Assembly: GCA_002946415.1 (NCBI GenBank)
Contig: NJPS01000042.1
Span: 186,001-250,000, forward strand
DNA from: Rutstroemia sp. NJR-2017a BVV2
Lineage: Eukaryota; Ascomycota; Leotiomycetes; Helotiales; Rutstroemiaceae
Length of the DNA stretch: 64,000 nucleotides
Direction: 5' to 3'
This document shows positions 24,012-36,550 of the stretch, one piece after another; position 1 is the first letter of the stretch; each line of letters starts with the position of its first letter. Made by a program: the position numbers and the translations under genes. Under the pieces are notes generated by a model. It had not been told where the DNA came from. It was given only the letters and a program-made list of their open reading frames with translations, and did not search any database.

Positions 24012-26910
24012 GTCGAGTTGGCCGGCGCAGTTGCCACGAGAAAGGAAGAGGGAGCCGTCGATAACAATGCATTACAATATGATGGTCGATAATCGCGAAA
24101 GGTATTACTATATGAATAACGCCGTCAATTGGAGGTTTCTTGTTCCACAAGATATTTTCATCCTGAGCTCCCGATGATAGATACGATAGTAACGCTGTAG
24201 TCGAAATACTGCTGGTTTGAGAAAATGGTGTTTGAGGTCGTCAGTCCTTAGTAGGGGCTATGGGATATTAATAAGCACGGACCACGCCAATTACATCTCA
24301 TGGCCGCTAGTGCTCGAACTGCTTCCTCAATTGCAAGTGCTGGGTTCTAGGTTTAATCCTATCTAAAGAGCCTCATCTGCTAACACCAACCAACTTCGAG
24401 AGCCACATGCTAGACGCCGCTTTCTTCTCTTATGTGAATAGGGGCTATATGTGTCGCCCAGTGTCAGTGGAGATCATCTGACATTGATGTGCCACCTACC
24501 ACCTACCACCTACCCTATTGCGACCTTGAAGCGACAAGCATGTCATATCTTCGAGGTGCCTATCTGTCTAGTTACCTTCTTTCCCTTACGGGTTATGGAC
24601 TTCTTGCCATGGGGGTACAGTATTGCTCAAATCTTGCGGTTTCGAAGATACCCCGCGCGAGCATCTGCAATGCCTCATAACATCTCAGCAGCACGTCTAT
24701 TATTGGTGGGGATTTAATCCGCGAAAGACGATATCCCAGCTAAGTGTCACCGCTGTAAGAGTTGTCGTGATATGTTCCTTGGTCTCCTGCATGTCTTTCC
24801 AGACCTCCCATCACATTCGGCGAAGCGGGAGCTTGTCAGGCTCTCCGCAAATTTTCTTTAGTTCACACATCGCCAAGGGTGAGAACATGGGGATCGCAAG
24901 GGTATTCCACCATATCCTGCCACAAGGGACAAGGAGAGTTGAGGCTCTGTTTCTGATCCGCAAAGAGAATACTTAGATAAAGCCACTGCGCATCAACCGC
25001 CATGAACCTCAAGCCTTTCTGAGCTACCTCGACGTCCAACAGTGGTCCCGAATCGGTGCGGCTGGTGGCATGACCATTCCAACATCCCGCGTGCACATTG
25101 CTGTGTATGTGGCAGGTAGTGACTCTTAAAGAGAAGCCTATCATTATTGCAATGTATAAATACAAACGGCTCCTTCCTCCGATTCTTTGGTCCCGAGAGC
25201 TTTGAGTTTGTGTTCCACATCGTATTGTGTTACATGTCTATGCATGGCTCTCCCGCTTCAGGTATATGTATAAGTCCAGCAGCCTGTTCGCTATCTTTCC
25301 CTGGTACTTCTAACTCTCCAGACAAAACCTTTGGAGAGCTTCAACAATTCTCTATCACACTCACCGGCCTCCTCAGATGAACATTCCCCGACTCCAAAAA
25401 AAAAACTTACATTGAACTTCTTCATATAGCGCATGGCGCTACTGTCAAGCGTGGCATGCATCTCGATGGCGTTCACTGGCACTCGTTGTATGCAGTAAGT
25501 CAACCGCCAAGTCTGCATTTCAGTTACTGGAAGAAGTAATTCATAGCACCCAGCTCTGATCCTCAAAAATGAGCCGTACTACTGGGTCTGGCAAGGCGAT
25601 TACTCTTCTTTCTATACCACTTTCAGAGAATTGGAGATATTTGAGTCTGGCTACATGTGGGGCTCACATGAATGCCCTTCCTTTCAGACATCGGAGAAGC
25701 TTCAAATTTGAGATGAGTACATTGCGATTCTCCCCTCTTCGTTGATATCGCCCTCTGATGACTCGTTAGCTAGAGTACAGCTTTGAAGCTTATCATTCGT
25801 TGTCATTATCTTATTTCAAAGTCAGAATACTGTTAGGTCATACCAGACTCACTGGAGCCTAGCCAGTACCCGGTGAGTCTTCCCAAATCCTCAAGTCTGT
25901 ATTGGCTACATTACGACCCTCGAAAAGATTGGTCTAATCCACATATAGTACACGCAACATTCGCATGCTGCTACCATGAGGCTCATATCGACAGTCTCAT
26001 TTCTGCCTAATTATGGTCTCGGTTTCTTGCGGAAACTACACATACAATAGAAAGCCTGAGTATTACAGCTTAAGCCGCACGCATATCATCAGGGGGCTGA
26101 GGATCACCCGAAAGACTTAAGTTTGTTAGGGAGCCTAAAAAGAAGGCTGAATGCTTGTTGGATCCACCCGGAGCCTCATTTGCCTGGCCCGGTAGTTCGG
26201 GTTTGCTAATGCAGGCACATTTGCAGCCTTATGAAAGCTCCAAGACTGCATGCTCAGGTGCGCTATATTGTGCGAAAAGACATTAGTTTTGGTGATTAAT
26301 TTTCTCGGAGACTCCCGATGGGCACTCTTCCATAGAATTCTCACGTTCCTTGGAGTGAAGTGCAGTTTCTGGGCTCTTTAGGTAGCTGCCGTAGTCTACG
26401 ACTCACCGAGACTGAGCCCCAGGTGATGATGCTCGAATAGTCGTTCGTTTGGTCAATCTTGTATCATTACAACAACCAAAGAACATCGTATTCTTCACCG
26501 AGATTCTCACTCATGAAGTGAGTGACTCTAGGGCCCACAAGTATGGTGCCCTAAAAGATTTCCTTACATGATCTCTGATTTGTTTGGTTAATTCCTCTTC
26601 GGTGAATACTCAGGGAATGTTGTTGTGTTAGGCCCCTCGCCCTATGTTGAATCCTAGTCGCTAAGCCATAATGCTGGAAATACCCAGGAAAGGAGTTGAT
26701 GGTCTATAAATGTCTAGGTGAAGTCTTCTCATATTTCCCAGCACGCTCCGATACATAATCTACCATCTTCTCTCTGCTGTAAAGTCCATTTTACTTCACG
26801 TTCACTACGCAGTCGCAACCTACCTCAGCGTTTGAATTTCAGGCACACTTCCCTCATAATATTTCCCATATTCGCAATTCTACCCAGAATTCCTCGAAGA
26901 CTAGATCGAT
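24012..26910. other. Gene-poor stretch, 2.9 kb, no supported gene
   Basis: Only short frames in all six readings, none with motif or splice support. Contains three copies of CCACCTA at about 24492-24514. Composition is moderate, not the extreme AT richness of heavily RIP-mutated transposons. Confidence 0.45.
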
Positions 26911-27114
26911 ATGCCGTCCTCGAGTGCATCAAGAGCACCAAAACCGAAAGGTCACTACGTGTGGGTGTGGTCTTGTTGTTACTGCCGTGACATCAACGGC
27001 CAGTACAGATCATCTGGCATGACAACAAACATCGAGTTTTGCCCAGAATGTGGGCACCAGAGATGTGCAAGCTGTTACGTGGAACAAGTCAAGATGAGAG
27101 GAAATGGCTATTAG
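26911..27114 (+). CDS. Small Cys-rich zinc-finger-like protein, member 2
   Basis: A 67-residue intronless frame. A basic, Ser/Pro-rich start leads to VWSCCYC (C22, C23, C25), a 18-residue spacer, then CPEC (C44, C47) and C52/C55 in GHQRCASC, followed by a short Lys/Arg/Glu tail. The CCxC...CPxCxHQxCxxC pattern matches the proteins at 20586 and 28408; the spacer is longer here. Probable zinc-binding protein of unknown function. It lies alone, with more than 1 kb of empty sequence on each side. Confidence 0.65.
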   Translation: MPSSSASRAPKPKGHYVWVWSCCYCRDINGQYRSSGMTTNIEFCPECGHQRCASCYVEQVKMRGNGY

Positions 27115-28407
27115 GTATGCTGCATCGATTCCGGATAGCTTACCTGTAACTTGGGCTGACGATTCGTTCAGTAAACGAAGCAATCTCAAGCTCAACGGTT
27201 TACACCACTTCGTCACTCCTTCCGCGACTGCATAGACTGTACTCTATGAGCGGCTAGCTGCTCTAAGTACCGATGCCTACAGCTTTGAGAAGGATCGCGG
27301 CGGATTTTTGCATGGAAGTTTCTGCGCCTGGTAGCTCACGCGCTCCGTTTACAGTCTTAGCGTTTTTGCATCAGCGTTTGCCACTGGTTGTTTTGGGTTG
27401 CATAGGATGCGCTTGGTTATTAAATTTCATTGTCGCAAGATCATGTCATATAGAAAGGTTCTCTTGGAATTAGCGTTACGTCATAGATGAATGGATGGGA
27501 AAATAGACATTTTCTGCTCACCTCGCTTGTTACTGAAATGATCAATATTGACTGGTAGTTCCAATCGTCGAGATGCCAAGTGAACGATACCTTAAAATAC
27601 GATAGATTTGGATTATTCCCTCAACTTAGTTCAAGAAAGAGATTGGGTCCAGTTTGTACATTCTTATTTCTTGTCATTTCACCTGTTACTAAGTTTGTCT
27701 TAGCTTGCAGTGCTCCTGAGTTTCGGTCAGTCTTGCTTTAGCTATTCCGACCTACGAGTAGCATTTTCGCCTGCTATTCTACTACCGCCAGGAATGCAGC
27801 TTATTTCCAAAGCATTGCTGGCCTCTGGTTTCTTCCGTGCCTTCAGGATAGTTATGACTGTAACAACGTATTTCTGACTACCGCAGGTATGCCCAGGGAG
27901 AAAACGGGGAATTTCCTCATCATAGCCACCCTTGCCCCGCCCCGAGAAGGCGGACTAAAGTCGGTCGAGGTAGAATCCCAAATGTCACGAAGGAGTCAAA
28001 GCAAATTTCACCTGGAATCGCCACCGAAAGGCCTGCCATTCACACCGAGAGGGCTCACAGCGCCCTCAATCTGATCCGCCCTAAAGGGCGCAGGCACATT
28101 AGTTAGGGAAATTATGGGGAGTCCGAGAACTTTGAAGATCCATCGCGAATACATAATGAACAGTTCTTCCTCTTTGCGGTCGAACAAACTCTGGATCAAA
28201 CACACTCAAGTCTCTCTCGCGACAAACTCTCAATTCAATCACCGCTACGAGCTTTCACACTTGAAACAAGTGGCTCATCATCTCACGAACGAACACGCAT
28301 ATCTCTCAGTCTAGCAACAGGATATAGCGTCAGTCACTGCATTCTCGCCGCAAACATTCGAGTCACAGTAAACACAAACGCAGTAACGAGGCACCACAAA
28401 CTCAAAT
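27115..28407. other. Intergenic, 1.3 kb, no gene seen
   Basis: No frame with recognisable features between the two small zinc-finger-like genes. Confidence 0.5.
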
Positions 28408-28560
28408 ATGTCAAACCACGGAGTTCACGAAGTCTGGTATTGCTGCAATTGCTACGATGGCCCAATAGCAGTGGCTAACAATGCGCATTGTCCGAATTGC
28501 CACTATCAAAGATGTGAATACTGCAAAACTGAGTGGGTGAAACGTAAGGTTTCCGCCTAG
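28408..28560 (+). CDS. Small Cys-rich zinc-finger-like protein, member 3
   Basis: A 50-residue intronless frame. VWYCCNC (C12, C13, C15) is followed by a 12-residue spacer, CPNC (C28, C31) and C36/C39 in HYQRCEYC, then a basic Trp-containing tail (TEWVKRK). The Cys/His spacing is identical to member 1 outside the ends, and QRC is shared with member 2. Too short for standard gene callers. Likely zinc-binding; role unknown. Confidence 0.6.
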   Translation: MSNHGVHEVWYCCNCYDGPIAVANNAHCPNCHYQRCEYCKTEWVKRKVSA

Positions 28561-31500
28561 TGAGTAATGATTCTCTCAGTCATAAAACTTATGGAGATAA
28601 GGGAAGGGCTGACGAACCTTAAATCAGACTCTGACTCCATGTCTCGATCCTTTACGCGGAGTAGGAAATGACTGGAAGAGACAAGGGGTGGCCAGGACAT
28701 GGAAGAAGGATAGTGCTCACTTTCTGTGACTGGATCGGTTCGTCAGGGAAGAAGGAAGGAAGGAGTATCGGTGGTCTTTGCATAGCGCTGGGCGTTGCGT
28801 ACTTTGGGGCATGACAGATTTCTGTATTCTTAGAAAATCTGTTGCAATCTCTGTAGATTCCCTAGAATTTCATTTAGGGGATCATCAGTTTTCACGGAAT
28901 TAGTGCCAGGGGCATTCTAGCGGATAGAACTAGTGTATTTCAAGGCCCCTTTGTCTTGTCTTGCCGCAGTCATTGTGCATACAGAAGGCTTTCTCTTCAG
29001 CTTCATAGTACTTGTTTTGTATCCGGATTAGACTCGTCCGCACTCCGAAAAGTGTTTTTGTGCCTTGCTCAGCCCCGAGAACTGACCGGAGCTACACTAC
29101 CTCGCTGAGCTTCCGGACCGAATGCCTGACAAGTTACTCCTAACCTTGCTTACAGAATTACTTACTACTGAGTACCGGATTAGTACACAGAATAGATGTA
29201 TTACTTGAAGCGATTTTCAGCTTTCATTCGCCAAGATAGACCCACCACGGTCAGATTATGCCCTAGGCAGTGCTCCAGAATGTATCGCGGGAATTCCCCG
29301 ATGATTACGGGTCCATGGGCCGCCGGCACATTTTACATTGTCACCTTGTACAACTACCGCGTGAGACATGACTCCTACGGAGGACGCAAGATTCAGACAC
29401 TCCTGTCACTGTAAATACGGAGGGCTGCGAATTCCTCTGAATGATAAGCTCTTGAATTTAACCCCACTATTCCTGAGGACCTGATGGGATGGCCTGGAAG
29501 TAATTCCCGTGAAAGGACGTAGGCATGATTCTCCCAAACATCCACCTTAATCGAGCCGTAGGTATCAATTTTGACAGCTTGAGCCGCATTAGTATCATTT
29601 AGGTCACCGAAACATTAGCAGGTTCGCCCTATCAGCCCGCATGCGTTAGGTTGTTGGACGCCCGGTGGGGCAAACCGCTGGTCTGTTCGTCTTATCTGCC
29701 ACAGTCCGTCTCTACAGGTTGACACCGGCTACGCGGTGTTCAAATACGGTCTAGGGGACTTTGGGGCAGAATGGCTTTCGTCAGGGGTACTTCGTGGGGA
29801 CTTTTTTTGAGCCGCACTACCTCGACTAGGTACTCGGCGACCCGGTCAGCTGTGCATGATGCACAAGTGTACTTCCTCACATTTCCTATAAAAAGCAAAA
29901 ATACCTACGTCACGATAATTTTAATAGCAATGATGTTTAAAATAGTCTCTTAATCGCGAATTGACGTGCTGTACCCGAACGTTGTAATCCTTCTCTGCGC
30001 CCTTTCTTCCGTTTCACACACATATCTTTCCTTCCCCGGATCATCTCGTATTTGAGTGAATGTCAACCAAACATCTACCATCCTTCCAGGATGCAGGGAA
30101 CTCTCTTCGTCGTCAAATTGGAACAACACGGGGTCGCTTGTGTTCGCCGCGGCAGACAATACCGATCCTAGCAATTAACGCTCGTAGGAATCGTTAATCT
30201 ATACTACGAGTGTCGAAGGAGCAGATAGGACTTGCATCTTATGATTCTTCCGAGCCGCATTCGACGATTGAGAATCTCGATAACGGGAGTTTTTGCCCCC
30301 TCGTTTCCCTTTCTCTAACCGACCTATCCCCCTTTTCGGACAGTTGGGGTCAGTGTAGCTCTAGATATTTATATATCTTGCGATCTGCAGTGAATGCTTA
30401 AATTATCTTTTATTTCGAAATTGACGGGTTTCACTATGCTTCGGACGACACAGCACTCATTTGAGCAGCGCTTAGTCAAACAATTCTCCTCCTGTATGTA
30501 CGGACGGCGCACACGCCTGAAAATAGTCTTCAACTCCTACCAGGCCTTGAACATCCCGATTTGGATCTGGATACAGAAGGGCGTACCCATATTCGGGGAT
30601 TAGAATCTACATGTAAGGTTCTCTTGTCTAGACTCGATAGGCGGAAATGCCCTCTGCGGCGCGTGCCGCCTACGGTCTTTACACGCTCGGATTAACATCC
30701 ATCGGACCGCTGCCCAATAGCATCAACCAATTTACATCCTCATGTAGCTCCCCATCCTCATATATTCGCATCGATGGAAAGATCTCGCCTCCACAGCAAT
30801 GGGTACCTGAACTTAGGTCCGGACATGCTACAAGATCCCATCTTCCCCCAATTAATGACTGCCTGGCAAGTTTATGCAGGCAGCAAATCGACAGCTTGAT
30901 TCCTTCATTGATAATCAAGAACCGTTGCGCACGGGAATACTGATATGGAACGTTACAAGATCCTCACGGAGGAGAGTCTAGGAGGAATTATCTACCTCCA
31001 CCGTTGCTCCATACGCTGATTCGAATCTGATGGCGAAGGATGCATGTGTTGGATGACTGCATAGCGAGGATCGATGTGATTTGGGGCACGAATCGTAGAT
31101 CCCGTTGGGAACGTTGCGGTGGTAGATCCAGATGATATTAATACTCCGAGTCGACCACGATACAACCAATAGCTGCAGTGCTGTAGTTTCGGCCGTTTAA
31201 CTTGGGACTTCTACTTTCTGCTCTGTAAATTACGACGTCCAGCAGATTCATCTGATTGATGCCCACATGACTTATCGTCCATCACGTGATGTGGTTGAGT
31301 GGGGTTTTCTGATGCTATTCGTTCCAGGTTTGTTCGGTGGGATAAGATCTTGTTCCAGTTTCGTCTGAGGGCCTCGCATTGAAGCTTTGAGTGACCAGAC
31401 GGCATGTGCAAGTGCGTTCTTTGTTCTCAGTTCTGACTTCTTATTGTCAACATCGACATCTCCTTCATACATATCCACACTCTTTACAAATCGTAAGTAA

Positions 31501-32148
31501 TTGATGACTTTCACATGGTCTTTCCTGGATAAACATTTCTCCAGGTGGACGGTTGAAAAGCTGTTAAACTGGATTTCAGCCGGCTTTACTTGGGCATTGG
31601 CTAGGTAGGTCGTAGGTTAAGTATCGGATGAAACAGCGGCGACGCCGAACTAAAACGTCATGAGCCCGACGCACAATCCACCCAAAAACCCCCACCACAA
31701 TCCGTGCCTTGAACTGAGAATCACCAGTACCAGTACCAGTACCAGTACCAGTACCGTTTACCGTTTCCAATTCTCACCACCATTCAAGATTTTGCTGATT
31801 CTACAGTTGGCCAATTGCTGTCACCTCAAGCTATACATTATACGTACTCGGTAGTTATATACATCAATTGCTATCTCGCTGCCACGCTCGAACGTCTGTC
31901 GCGGAGCTCAAACGTCAATTGGACGTCTACGTATTATCGTCGCATAGGATAAGAATTTCATCTGATCACACAGGGCCCCACCTTCCACCATTCTCGAACG
32001 CGCATCTGGAGTTTCGCGACAACGCATGGCAACTCCTGTCTGTGTTTTGCAGTAAAGCCCGCCTTTCGCCCTGCGACATTCCTGCTTGTCGAGAAGAAGA
32101 CGACACAGCACCAAACCGTCTTTTATTTCTCCCGTCTCCAGTATCGCA
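28561..32148. other. Gene-poor stretch, 3.6 kb, no supported gene
   Basis: Many short frames (for example 29196-29414, 30394-30603 and 30647-30943 plus) but no recognisable motif. An (AGTACC)n microsatellite lies at about 31724-31755. The last few hundred nt should be the promoter and 5' UTR of the PKA-type kinase; frames there at 31868 and 32086 overlap its start and are probably not translated. Confidence 0.45.
31724..31755. repeat. Hexanucleotide microsatellite (CAGTAC)n
   Basis: About five perfect tandem units, about 400 nt upstream of the kinase start codon. Seen directly. Confidence 0.9.
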
Positions 32149-33673
32149 ATGGCAGAAACTACGACCGCACCGGTGGAAATCGTCCGTCACTTTGCTCAGC
32201 AAGAACAACACCCACTGTCGCCCGATGACATCGCTCAGCACTCGAGCAATAAGGAAGTGGGAGGGAGCTCGAAGCGCTTGAGCGTGCATGATTTCGAGCT
32301 GGTGAGGACTTTGGGAACGGGTATGCTTCCCTGCAGAGATCTTGTACCGCTATGCTGTGCTGTGTAGCCGGGTGCATGTATGCTAATCGCTCTCAATAGG
32401 GACATTTGCTCGCGTGTACGATATCCAGCCCCTCTTTGACCTGGCGCGCTCATATATCTGATTCTGTGTAGCTGGCTCGTACGGCTTGCGAATCCTCCGA
32501 CGGAAGCGGATCGCAATAAGTTCTTTGCGCTGAAGGTGTTGCGCAAGGTCGAAGGCATGAGTTCCACGGCTGCGGCTTGGATATGGCACTCGCTGATCAC
32601 TTCACAGTTATCAAGCTCAAACAGGTCGATCATGTCAATCATGAACGTTCGGTTCTTGCAGATGTTGCTGGTCATCCTTTCATTACTACACTAATTACTT
32701 CTTTCTCTGATCATGAATCATTGTATATGCTAGTAAGTTTCCTCCACTAATGTGCTCCATTCTACCAGCAGTTACGTCGATAGCTAGCTCCCATTGTATC
32801 ATAGGCTAATCTTGTCCTTCTCCCTCAAGCTCGACTATTGCCCTGGCGGCGAAGTATTCTCTTACCTTCGAAAAGCCAAAAGATTCGACGAGAACATGGC
32901 ACGGTTTTATGCTGCGGAAATAGTTCTCATCCTCGAGTTCCTACACGAAAAGGAGGGCGTGGCCTATAGAGATATGAAACCGGAGAATCTTTTGTTGGAT
33001 GCTGAAGGACACATAAAGTTGGTCGATTTTGGATTTGCGAAACGTTTGGGTAACAGTAAGTTACTGCGAATCCAAGGAAGCCAGGACACCGATTGACTCT
33101 CGAAAGGGGAAACATACACGCTGTGCGGTACGCCGGAATACCTCGCGCCTGAAGTAATCCAGTCGAAGGGACACACTACCGCGGTCGATTGGTGGGCATT
33201 GGGTATCTTAATATACGAATTCCTGACCGGGTATCCACCATTTTGGCATTCAAACCCAATAGAAATCTACAAACAGTACGTATTTCCAGCATCTACACAT
33301 CCGCACATGGTAGCAGCCTGTGTTTAACACAAGATTTCTCGCTAGGATTGTCACCAAACCGATTTCGTTCCCCGCCGAGCCAGCGATTTCATCGTCAGCA
33401 AAAGACATCATTCGCCAATTTTGCACGGTCGATCGATCTAAACGACTTGGAAACATCTCTGGAGGCGCTGCGCGGGTCAAAGATCACCCTTTCTTCCGAG
33501 GGGTAATATGGAAGGATGTCTACTATAGGAAATACAGGGGACCAATAATCCCTCCATTAAGACACCCCGGCGATGCACAAAACTTCGATTTGTATCCGGA
33601 TGAAAAGGAGGGACGAGACCCTTACACCAATGAGCTAGCAGCGAAGTGGGACGATTGCTTTAAAGATTTCTAG
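32149..33673 (+). CDS. cAMP-dependent protein kinase catalytic subunit, second type (frame broken once)
   Basis: AGC-family Ser/Thr kinase of PKA catalytic type, resembling the second fungal catalytic subunit. Exons 32149-32320, 32400-32415, 32472-32554, 32608-32734, 32830-33055, 33107-33275 and 33346-33673. Motifs: glycine loop GTGTFARV across introns 1-2, catalytic lysine in FALKVLRK, catalytic loop YRDMKPEN, metal-binding DFG, activation loop [12 protein letters not shown] with the phosphorylatable Thr, and a C-terminal hydrophobic tail CFKDF. Intron 3 starts with GC (GAAG/GCATGA), a GC-AG intron that is required to join KVE to VIKLKQV. Within exon 4, around 32697-32706 in a T-rich run, the frame shifts: upstream reads HPFITTLIT, downstream [11 protein letters not shown] lies in another frame, with no splice sites to bridge it. 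So either an inactivating indel or a sequence error. All else is intact. Confidence 0.85.
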
Positions 33674-34620
33674 ATCAGATCCACGCATGGAAGCGAACAT
33701 AAAAGGTGGGCGGTTTTGATGAATGAGGTTGCGGATGACGAATCGGTGTATTGTATATTTGAATTGGCCCTGGTGGAACAAACGGCGTTCTGGAGTGGCG
33801 TAGTGGGGACTCAAAGATATGGGTATATTTCTCGTTTTGGAGTCGGTTAGAGGAGGGCTCGGTTGGGAGAAAACCGGTCGGAGTACAGTGCAGCACAAGA
33901 CATCGGTTGGACAAAGATGAGATAATGAAGGAGGGGCATGCGTTACAATAAGTTTATCACTTGTACCTAGCTAGGTCGATACTTGACCGTTCCAAAAGAG
34001 ATGGATTGATAGGCATAGCATGGCCGGTTGACCCCAGGGAGAGGAATAGAATCCTCGTACATACATATACAACTCCGCAAGTCTGGCCTGTTATCGGCCA
34101 ACAGAAAGCTTGGACTTGAACACAATCGGATCTTGTCTCCGAGAAAAACCAAAGTCTCCAACCGACTTTCCAAGCTTGGACCTTGACTGTTCATTTTTTT
34201 AAATAAGCGACGTTGGCTGAAGTGCCGTGGTTGCTTCTCGCTTCGCTTGCAGTGCCTTCGTATCGTGACTTCTCCATCATTGCCGTTTCTGGTCATCCTT
34301 TCTAACCGAGCTTGTTGGTTACTATGGGCTTGGACCAGGGAGATGGAGGGGCAGTCATCTAACCAATGGCTGGGCTGTTACGAGTGAGTATACATAGTTG
34401 GGAAGAGATGCCCTTTTTGATGAGGGAATGACTTCTCTCTTATCATTGCAATTGGTTTCTTTCTCTTCATTCAATGCTCTTAATTTAAAACAAAACTCTT
34501 TTCTTTCCGTGCTCAGTTTTTAGACTAGCACTTTAGAGTATTTGATTCAAAGTCGAATATTGCGGATATTCTGCAAACTTGGTTAAAAGTCAACATAGCG
34601 AACAGATAGAATTCTCCAAG
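33674..34620. other. Intergenic, 0.95 kb
   Basis: 3' region of the kinase and promoter of the P450; no gene seen. Confidence 0.6.
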
Positions 34621-36550
34621 ATGGAAAACTTCTCTGTGTCCTCGTCGGCGGTTCTTCTCGTGGGGTTTTTTCTGCTGAGGTATGTGGTGGATTATGTACA
34701 GCAGCGATGGAATTCGGATGCGCCGTTGTTGGAGAATTCGTGGCTGGATACATTGACTTGGAGGGGGAAGAGCGGGAAACAGTTGTTGGAGGAGGCGCAT
34801 GAGAAGGTATGTTGATTGATCTTCTGGGCTTGGTGTGTACGGGTAGGGTAATAAAGGGGGAGGGGACGGGAACGGTGGGTAGTTGGAGAGGAGAGAAAAG
34901 GAAGAAGGGGGTAGAGGAGCATTGAGAGAGGGAAGAAGTACAGAGCTAATGAATGCGTTGGAATAGTATTCCAAAAAGGGAAAAGCATTCAGAACAATGG
35001 GCCCCTGTGGTCCGCAATGGACGCTCCCGACGGCGGCATTCGACCAGGTTAGCAAGATGGGCGCGTCGGTTTTGGATCCGTTGGAAGCAAACGAAGAGGT
35101 ATGCCTTTTGATCCTACTATCCACTGGACTCCTCCTCAACCACAGAACCACAATCATATCCAGCGGTTCCCTGTTCAGGCGAAAACGACAAAAGAAAGAA
35201 AACTGACACCCCCCCCCCCCAGATGCTCGCTTTCATACCCTTCCTCCGCCCCGAAAGCGAAGATGTCATCCACTTCATCCCCAAAATAACTCGCTCCCTG
35301 AACACACTAATCCCTCTCCTCATCTCCGAAACCAGCAAAGCTTTCCATCAGAACTTTGCCCCCGCAAGTACCTCCCCAAAAGACATCGACGCCGACGGCT
35401 TCACGCATGTCTGTCTCCAACCCCCCATCCAAACCTCTCTCTCCATGCTCATCTCCCGCATCATCTGCGGCGAAAAATACGCCCGCGACAAAACCTGGAT
35501 CAAAACCGTCGCCGAATTCGCCCGCGGCGTCTTCTTCCACGGCCTCGTGTTACGGAAATTTCCCCGCCGGTACTGGAATTGGATAGCCCCCTGGCTGAGC
35601 ACCATGGGCCGGGTAAAGAAAATCGACCAAATGCTAACCGCAGACGTAACCGACCTCGTGCGCGGCGACGCAAGCGAAAAAACCGAAGAAGGCACCATCC
35701 TCCCAGCTCTCATAGCAGAAGTCCAGACCCGCGGTTTCTATAAAGATAAATCCGAGGCGGAAATGGTCCAGGGCGTCAATTACCGCGTCATGCGCCTGCT
35801 GTTCGCGATGGTGGATACGACGGCCATGACGTTCAATCACGTGTTGTATGATATTCTCGGGCACGACAAGAACGTGTATGCGAAGCAGCTGCGCGAGGAG
35901 ATTAGAGAGACGAGGAAGAAGTATGGGGGTGTGTGGACGAGGGAGGCGTTGGGGGAGTTGAGGCTGCTGGATAGCTTTTTGAAGGAGAGTCAGCGCATGC
36001 ATCCGTTGGCGTATACGTTGGGGAGTAGGAAGGTGGTGAGAGAGGAGGGGGTCAGGGTTAGGGTGGGAGGGGAGAAGGAGGAGGAAAAGGAGATTTTTAT
36101 TAAGAGGGGGGAGAGGATTGAGATGTGTGTTTGGGCGGTGCATATGGATCCGGAGAACTGGGATGAGCCGAAGGTGTTTAAGGGGTTTAGACATGCGGAG
36201 GGTGCGGTGCCGAGTGCGATGCCGAGTGAGAAGTTTATGAGTTTTGGATTTGGTATGTTGGATTGTTTTTTATCCACTTTGCTCCCTTTCATCCCATTCC
36301 TGGCCTATCTATCCGTCGAGCTAATCTTTGGTTTCGATGTGTAGGCAGACACGCATGTCCAGGTCGCTACGTAGCGCTCACGATCGAGAAATTAATGGTG
36401 ATAGAGTTCTTGATGAACTATGATTGGAAGGAAATGGAGCGGTTAAAGGATTGGTCTTTTGGGTGGAACAATATTCCGGATATGAAAAGTAAAGTTGCTA
36501 TCAGACGGCTGAGTGAGGACGAGGTGAAGGAGCTGTGGGGAGAAGAGTAG
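34621..36550 (+). CDS. Cytochrome P450 monooxygenase
   Basis: Heme-thiolate monooxygenase, membrane-anchored in the ER. Exons 34621-34806, 34967-35098, 35223-36252 and 36345-36550 give 517 residues. An N-terminal membrane helix covers about residues 8-24 (SAVLLVGFFLLRYVVDYV). The I-helix oxygen-binding site is AMVDTT (about 301-306), the ExxR salt bridge is E361/R364 in KESQR, and the heme loop FGFGRHACPGR places the ligand at Cys454, spanning the last intron. Intron 2 ends in a run of about ten C before the AG, an unusual pyrimidine tract. Closest in style to fungal P450s of diterpene/indole-type pathways, but subfamily and substrate cannot be fixed. Neighbours do not form a biosynthetic cluster. 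Confidence 0.92.

Noticed and set aside
30647..30943. A 98-codon plus-strand frame
   Set aside because: No family resemblance and a competing frame on the other strand; not supported.
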